DNA of 64,000 bases, taken from NCBI GenBank assembly GCA_918026815.1, contig CAKJVC010000168.1, positions 248,001 to 312,000 on the forward strand. The letters run 5' to 3'. This document shows positions 60,811 to 64,000 of this stretch, in pieces (the first letter of the stretch is position 1; each line of letters opens with the position of its first letter). A program made the translations under genes and the position numbers. Under the pieces are notes generated by a model. That model did not search any database. It was given only the letters and a program-made list of their open reading frames with translations, and had not been told where the DNA came from. Source of the stretch: Chalara sp. BL73 (Eukaryota > Ascomycota > Leotiomycetes > Helotiales).

Positions 60811-63674
60811 ATGTCTGCCGATTCCACCCCGAGCACATCAAAGCTTCCAAGACGCAGGAATGGCAAGGAGCAAGCCTGTGAGCCTTGTCGCAAGGCAAAG
60901 ATGAGGTCAGTCAGCCCCTCGGTACCACGTCCACAACTTCAAAATGTCTCACAAGCTGTCTACTCCTAAGACTTCTCAGTCTCTCGCAAGGTTCAGCGCA
61001 TTGGCAATTTATTTCTCGGGAGTCGATAGCTCTAGAGGCGACGTTTTAACCCTAAGCTGTTCTTCGGATAGGTAGACTAACTCCTATGTCATTGCTCCAG
61101 ATGCGATCATACTATTCCGATCTGTCAAAATTGTCGTCGGCGAAACATAGCCGATCGATGTATTTATGTTGATTCTCCTCAAACACGCCCCAAGCCTCAG
61201 CGGTTCGGGCCATCTCTTTCAAGTTCGAAGGGTCTGAGCCCTGTTCAGATCAATGCCTATGCACAGACTGCAAGACTCTCTGCCGTCCAGCCAGAGGCTG
61301 AGGGAAGCTCACTCTCTCAAGAGGAGGAAATGGAAGAGGAAGCGTCTATGTTTAAGCCTTCGGCCGGATTTTATGGTCCAACTTCCTTCTCAGCTGTCTT
61401 TCAGGATCACGAAAGTGATCTTGACCCCCAGAAAGATACTCTTCATGGCCTAACTCCCACGTTGGCCGAGAATGAAGAGCAGGTCTCCGCACGCACAACC
61501 TTAGGCATCAAATTACTCAACCTACTGCCCAATCAGGCGACCTGCGACCGCCTCATGGAGCTGTATGCTTCTAAGGGTACAGATAAAGGCTTTCATAAGC
61601 CGACCGTAATTTACTGTATGGCTAGTCTTTGGTCAACGTTTGGGCAAGTCTTACGTCATCCTAGAAAATCTAAAGATTTAAGGGAGGTTGCACAACTATT
61701 TAGTCGCAATACGATGTCTGTGCTGCGAGATACGGATGATCCGGATGTGTGGCTTTCTCAACTAGCTGGACGGAACCTGCGCTGGGAAATGAGTATGATC
61801 TTTTTTCAATGCTACTTTGTCGACTTTAGTAGAAGGAGCTGGGAGTTTGGGAGCTGTCTCAGGAGCCTTCCTTTATTGCTTTTGGGTTTCTGGAACAGCT
61901 GAATTCTGGAGCTCCTACTAAATATGGTAATATCATAGCGCTGATTCGTCACAGTGGGCATAATTCTGTCAAATCTCGGTTTTGTATTATTGGCTCTGCC
62001 AGAAGAAGACCAGTTTTGGTCTACTCAATCCGGCCGCAGGATGCATCGAAGAGATTTTGCACTGGAGATGAAAGAGTGCGCCGATGGTTGCGTGAGTCTA
62101 GTGGTGGAGAAATCGTACATGAGGGTGCATAGATACTGACCCTTATGTGCAGGTGAAATTGAGTAATCAGATGGAGAACATTAACATTTTAATGGTCAGC
62201 TTACTATTCAAAAGAACCATCCTGGAAAGCCAATGTACAGGGGACACGAGTAAGTCCACTACCTGATTGTTTTTTATGTAACGGGCTTCCTAACATATGC
62301 CCAGGTTTAATGTTATGGCGAGCCCATGGAGACCTCAATAATGCCGCAACTGGCTTAGGCATCCACCGGGACAGAGAAAGCAATACAATCCCTACTATTT
62401 CGACAGAAATGAGACGGCGGACATGGTCTATAGTGTTCAGTATAGACAAAACTCTCTCAGCTTTCACTGGAAGACCGCCAGGCTTGAGTCATCGATACAA
62501 CCTAGCACCGTTACCGTTAGATTTGAGCGATGAAATTCTTCTGGCTCCTCAAGAAGAGAGACTTCATGCCATAGCGATGCTTGACAAGGATGGTTGGAGT
62601 ACCACTGGCGAAATTAGCGCGGCTACTAGTACAAGAGCTGTGATGATTCATTCCTTGGTTTTGAGCGAGGTTCTTGAGGTGTCTCTGGGAGCGGAATCGC
62701 AATACTCTCATGAACGATTAATGTTAGTAATCAACTCCAAGATCTTGATATAGATACTTATGCAAAACAGAGAACTGAAAAAGAGAAATGATCAAGCACA
62801 TCAATATTTCCCTCGATGGCTGCGCTTTACCAACGAAGTTCCAAATTCCAACACGCTACAGTGGCTGCGGTTCACTCTGAGGTTACGTTATTTACATTGC
62901 GGATTGCTTTTAGAACAACTACTAGTTCGACGGGCGCAAGCTGATCAACAGCATATGCTAGATATAGCGAGGGAGATGCTAGAGTTAACTGTAAGGTTAC
63001 AAATTGCGCTGAGAGCAAGAATAAAAGCTGATTTGTTGACGATATCAAGGTATACATGTGGATTGAAAGGGATCGATTTATTGAGAGACAGTATGATTAT
63101 GACTGGATGATAATGTGCTACGGTGTACCTTCTAGCGGTGTCATCTGTGTTGAGCTCCTTAAACAAACAAAGCAGCCTCGATCTAGTCATTCGCGGCTAC
63201 CTCGATCAGAGGTCATCCAGAATCTCAGTATGCTAGTTGGATTCCTCGACTGGGTAAGCCCTACCATATCGCAAGCAAAGTCCCCTATTCCATTTATCGC
63301 ATAAGTATGTCAAGAGCGAAGCGGGTTAATTCCTTAGAGGATATTCATATTCTGGCATTTTTCTTGAGCAGTTGGAAGTCAAAACTCCTAGGGGTAGTGC
63401 TGACTTGAGAATGTCGTAATAGGTCCGTCCCACAGCTGCAAACCGCGATCTCTGTGGGCGCATGAGCACTCTCATAAAGCGCATATTAGACCGAGTCCTA
63501 GATCCTCCTCCATCATTAGATAATAACGAGATGGAAGTCCGTCATTCTGAGCCAGCCCAAATTGAGGTTCCTCTACTAGAAGGCAGTGATTTCGACTGGT
63601 TCAATACTGTGGACTGGACAAAAGGTCCATTCATGGACTTTGGACCAGATGGCTTTCACAACTACTCCTCATAA
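60811..63674 (+). CDS. Zn2Cys6 fungal transcription factor
   Basis: Start ATG 60811. Exon 1 (60811-60905) and exon 2 (from 61101) encode the binuclear zinc cluster CEPCRKAKMRCDHTIPIC followed by CQNCRRR...DRC, then an acidic Ser-rich linker. The fungal-specific regulatory domain lies further on: GCVKLSNQMENIN, the WRAHGDLNNAATGLGIHRD block (62310-62370), EMRRRTWSIVFSIDKTLSAF, then the leucine-rich QYFPRWLRF...RLRYLHCGLLLEQLL block and VELLKQTKQ. The last exon is 63423-63674. Exon joins between about 61790 and 62160, and around 62730, are uncertain; frame changes there might be short introns or real damage. Target genes unknown. Confidence 0.75.
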
Positions 63675-64000
63675 GTGGATGGTGAAGTATGAAAAGGCAG
63701 CAATTACATAGGTATTTTCCACGGCCACCTGGATTGCAAGGCCAGAGTAAAATATAAGACAGCAAAAGGAAAGGGATAAACTGCCCACACCTTTTTCCTG
63801 CAGCCTCTATTATGATAGGTCGCCATAAATCGCGCAGCTATGTCAGCGTGTTTGAGCGGGGGCAGATCCTTTTAGAGAACGGAAACATGTTCAAGCCAGA
63901 AAAGCAGGGACTTCGTGAGGCTGACAACGAAAGTTGCTGCACGTTTGAGTGGGCTGATGCAACTTTTGCTCCAATGTTTCTAGACAAATTATTCATCTCC
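63675..64000 (+). other. Regulator 3' flank and open frame running off the window
   Basis: Spacer after the regulator. A frame starting at 63812 (MIGRHKSRSY...) stays open to 64000, 63 codons, but no domain is recognised, the minus strand is equally open over much of it, and it may be chance. It cannot be judged without the next bases. Confidence 0.25.

Overview
The window looks like nuclear DNA of a filamentous ascomycete (Pezizomycotina). Host genes carry short introns (about 40-200 bp) with GT-AG borders and CTAAC/CTGAC-like branch sites, and several are typical of filamentous fungi (QutG-type inositol monophosphatase, GPI-anchored aspartic protease, Zn2Cys6 regulator, anoctamin, YKT6). 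The repeats are very AT-rich with C-to-T / G-to-A changes, stop codons at tryptophan and glutamine positions and catalytic Asp-to-Asn changes, as expected from repeat-induced point mutation (RIP). The sequence does not let me name a genus.

Layout. 1-2769: two pieces of one Ty3/gypsy family in opposite orientation. 2770-8403: normal-composition DNA with a GPI-anchored aspartic protease (5159-6814), a small hairpin-like MITE and a membrane-anchored polysaccharide deacetylase (7604-8332). 8404-39979: a 31-kb nested transposon cluster. It holds an old + strand gypsy element (9573-11154 and 17978-19415) split by a complete minus-strand gypsy element (11155-17977, 203-bp LTRs, TSD TTTTG). Next come a minus-strand LINE (about 19416-25250; two ORFs, three premature stops) and a + strand copia element (25251-28735) with a solo LTR inside it (26621-26794, TSD AATAA). 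Last is a second LINE copy that is partly inverted between two opposed copia LTRs and split by a complete minus-strand copia element (33080-39476, TSD AAAGA). 39980-64000: gene-rich host DNA.

Host genes in the right part, in order: sphingoid-base/diacylglycerol kinase (-), a broken GNAT acetyltransferase with a MITE in it, inositol monophosphatase (-), a membrane protein of the so-called acid-phosphatase-like family (-), YKT6 SNARE (+), a Rab GTPase (-), a cytochrome b5 / FMN 2-hydroxyacid dehydrogenase ending in a peroxisomal signal (-), a hotdog thioesterase (+), a metallophosphoesterase (-), an anoctamin (+) and a Zn2Cys6 regulator (+). For ten of these coding regions I joined exons by hand so that reading frame and family motifs agree; the totals are exact multiples of three. 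The genes do not form a cluster for one pathway; several share divergent promoters or converge at their 3' ends.

I found no convincing wholly new system. The points most worth a second look are the LTR-flanked inversion of a LINE segment, the abrupt change of mutation load inside single LTRs and across one insertion, Gcn4/AP-1-type sites in a copia LTR, a 20-bp perfect palindrome kept in the LINE 3' UTR, and the likely peroxisomal location of the cytochrome b2-like enzyme.
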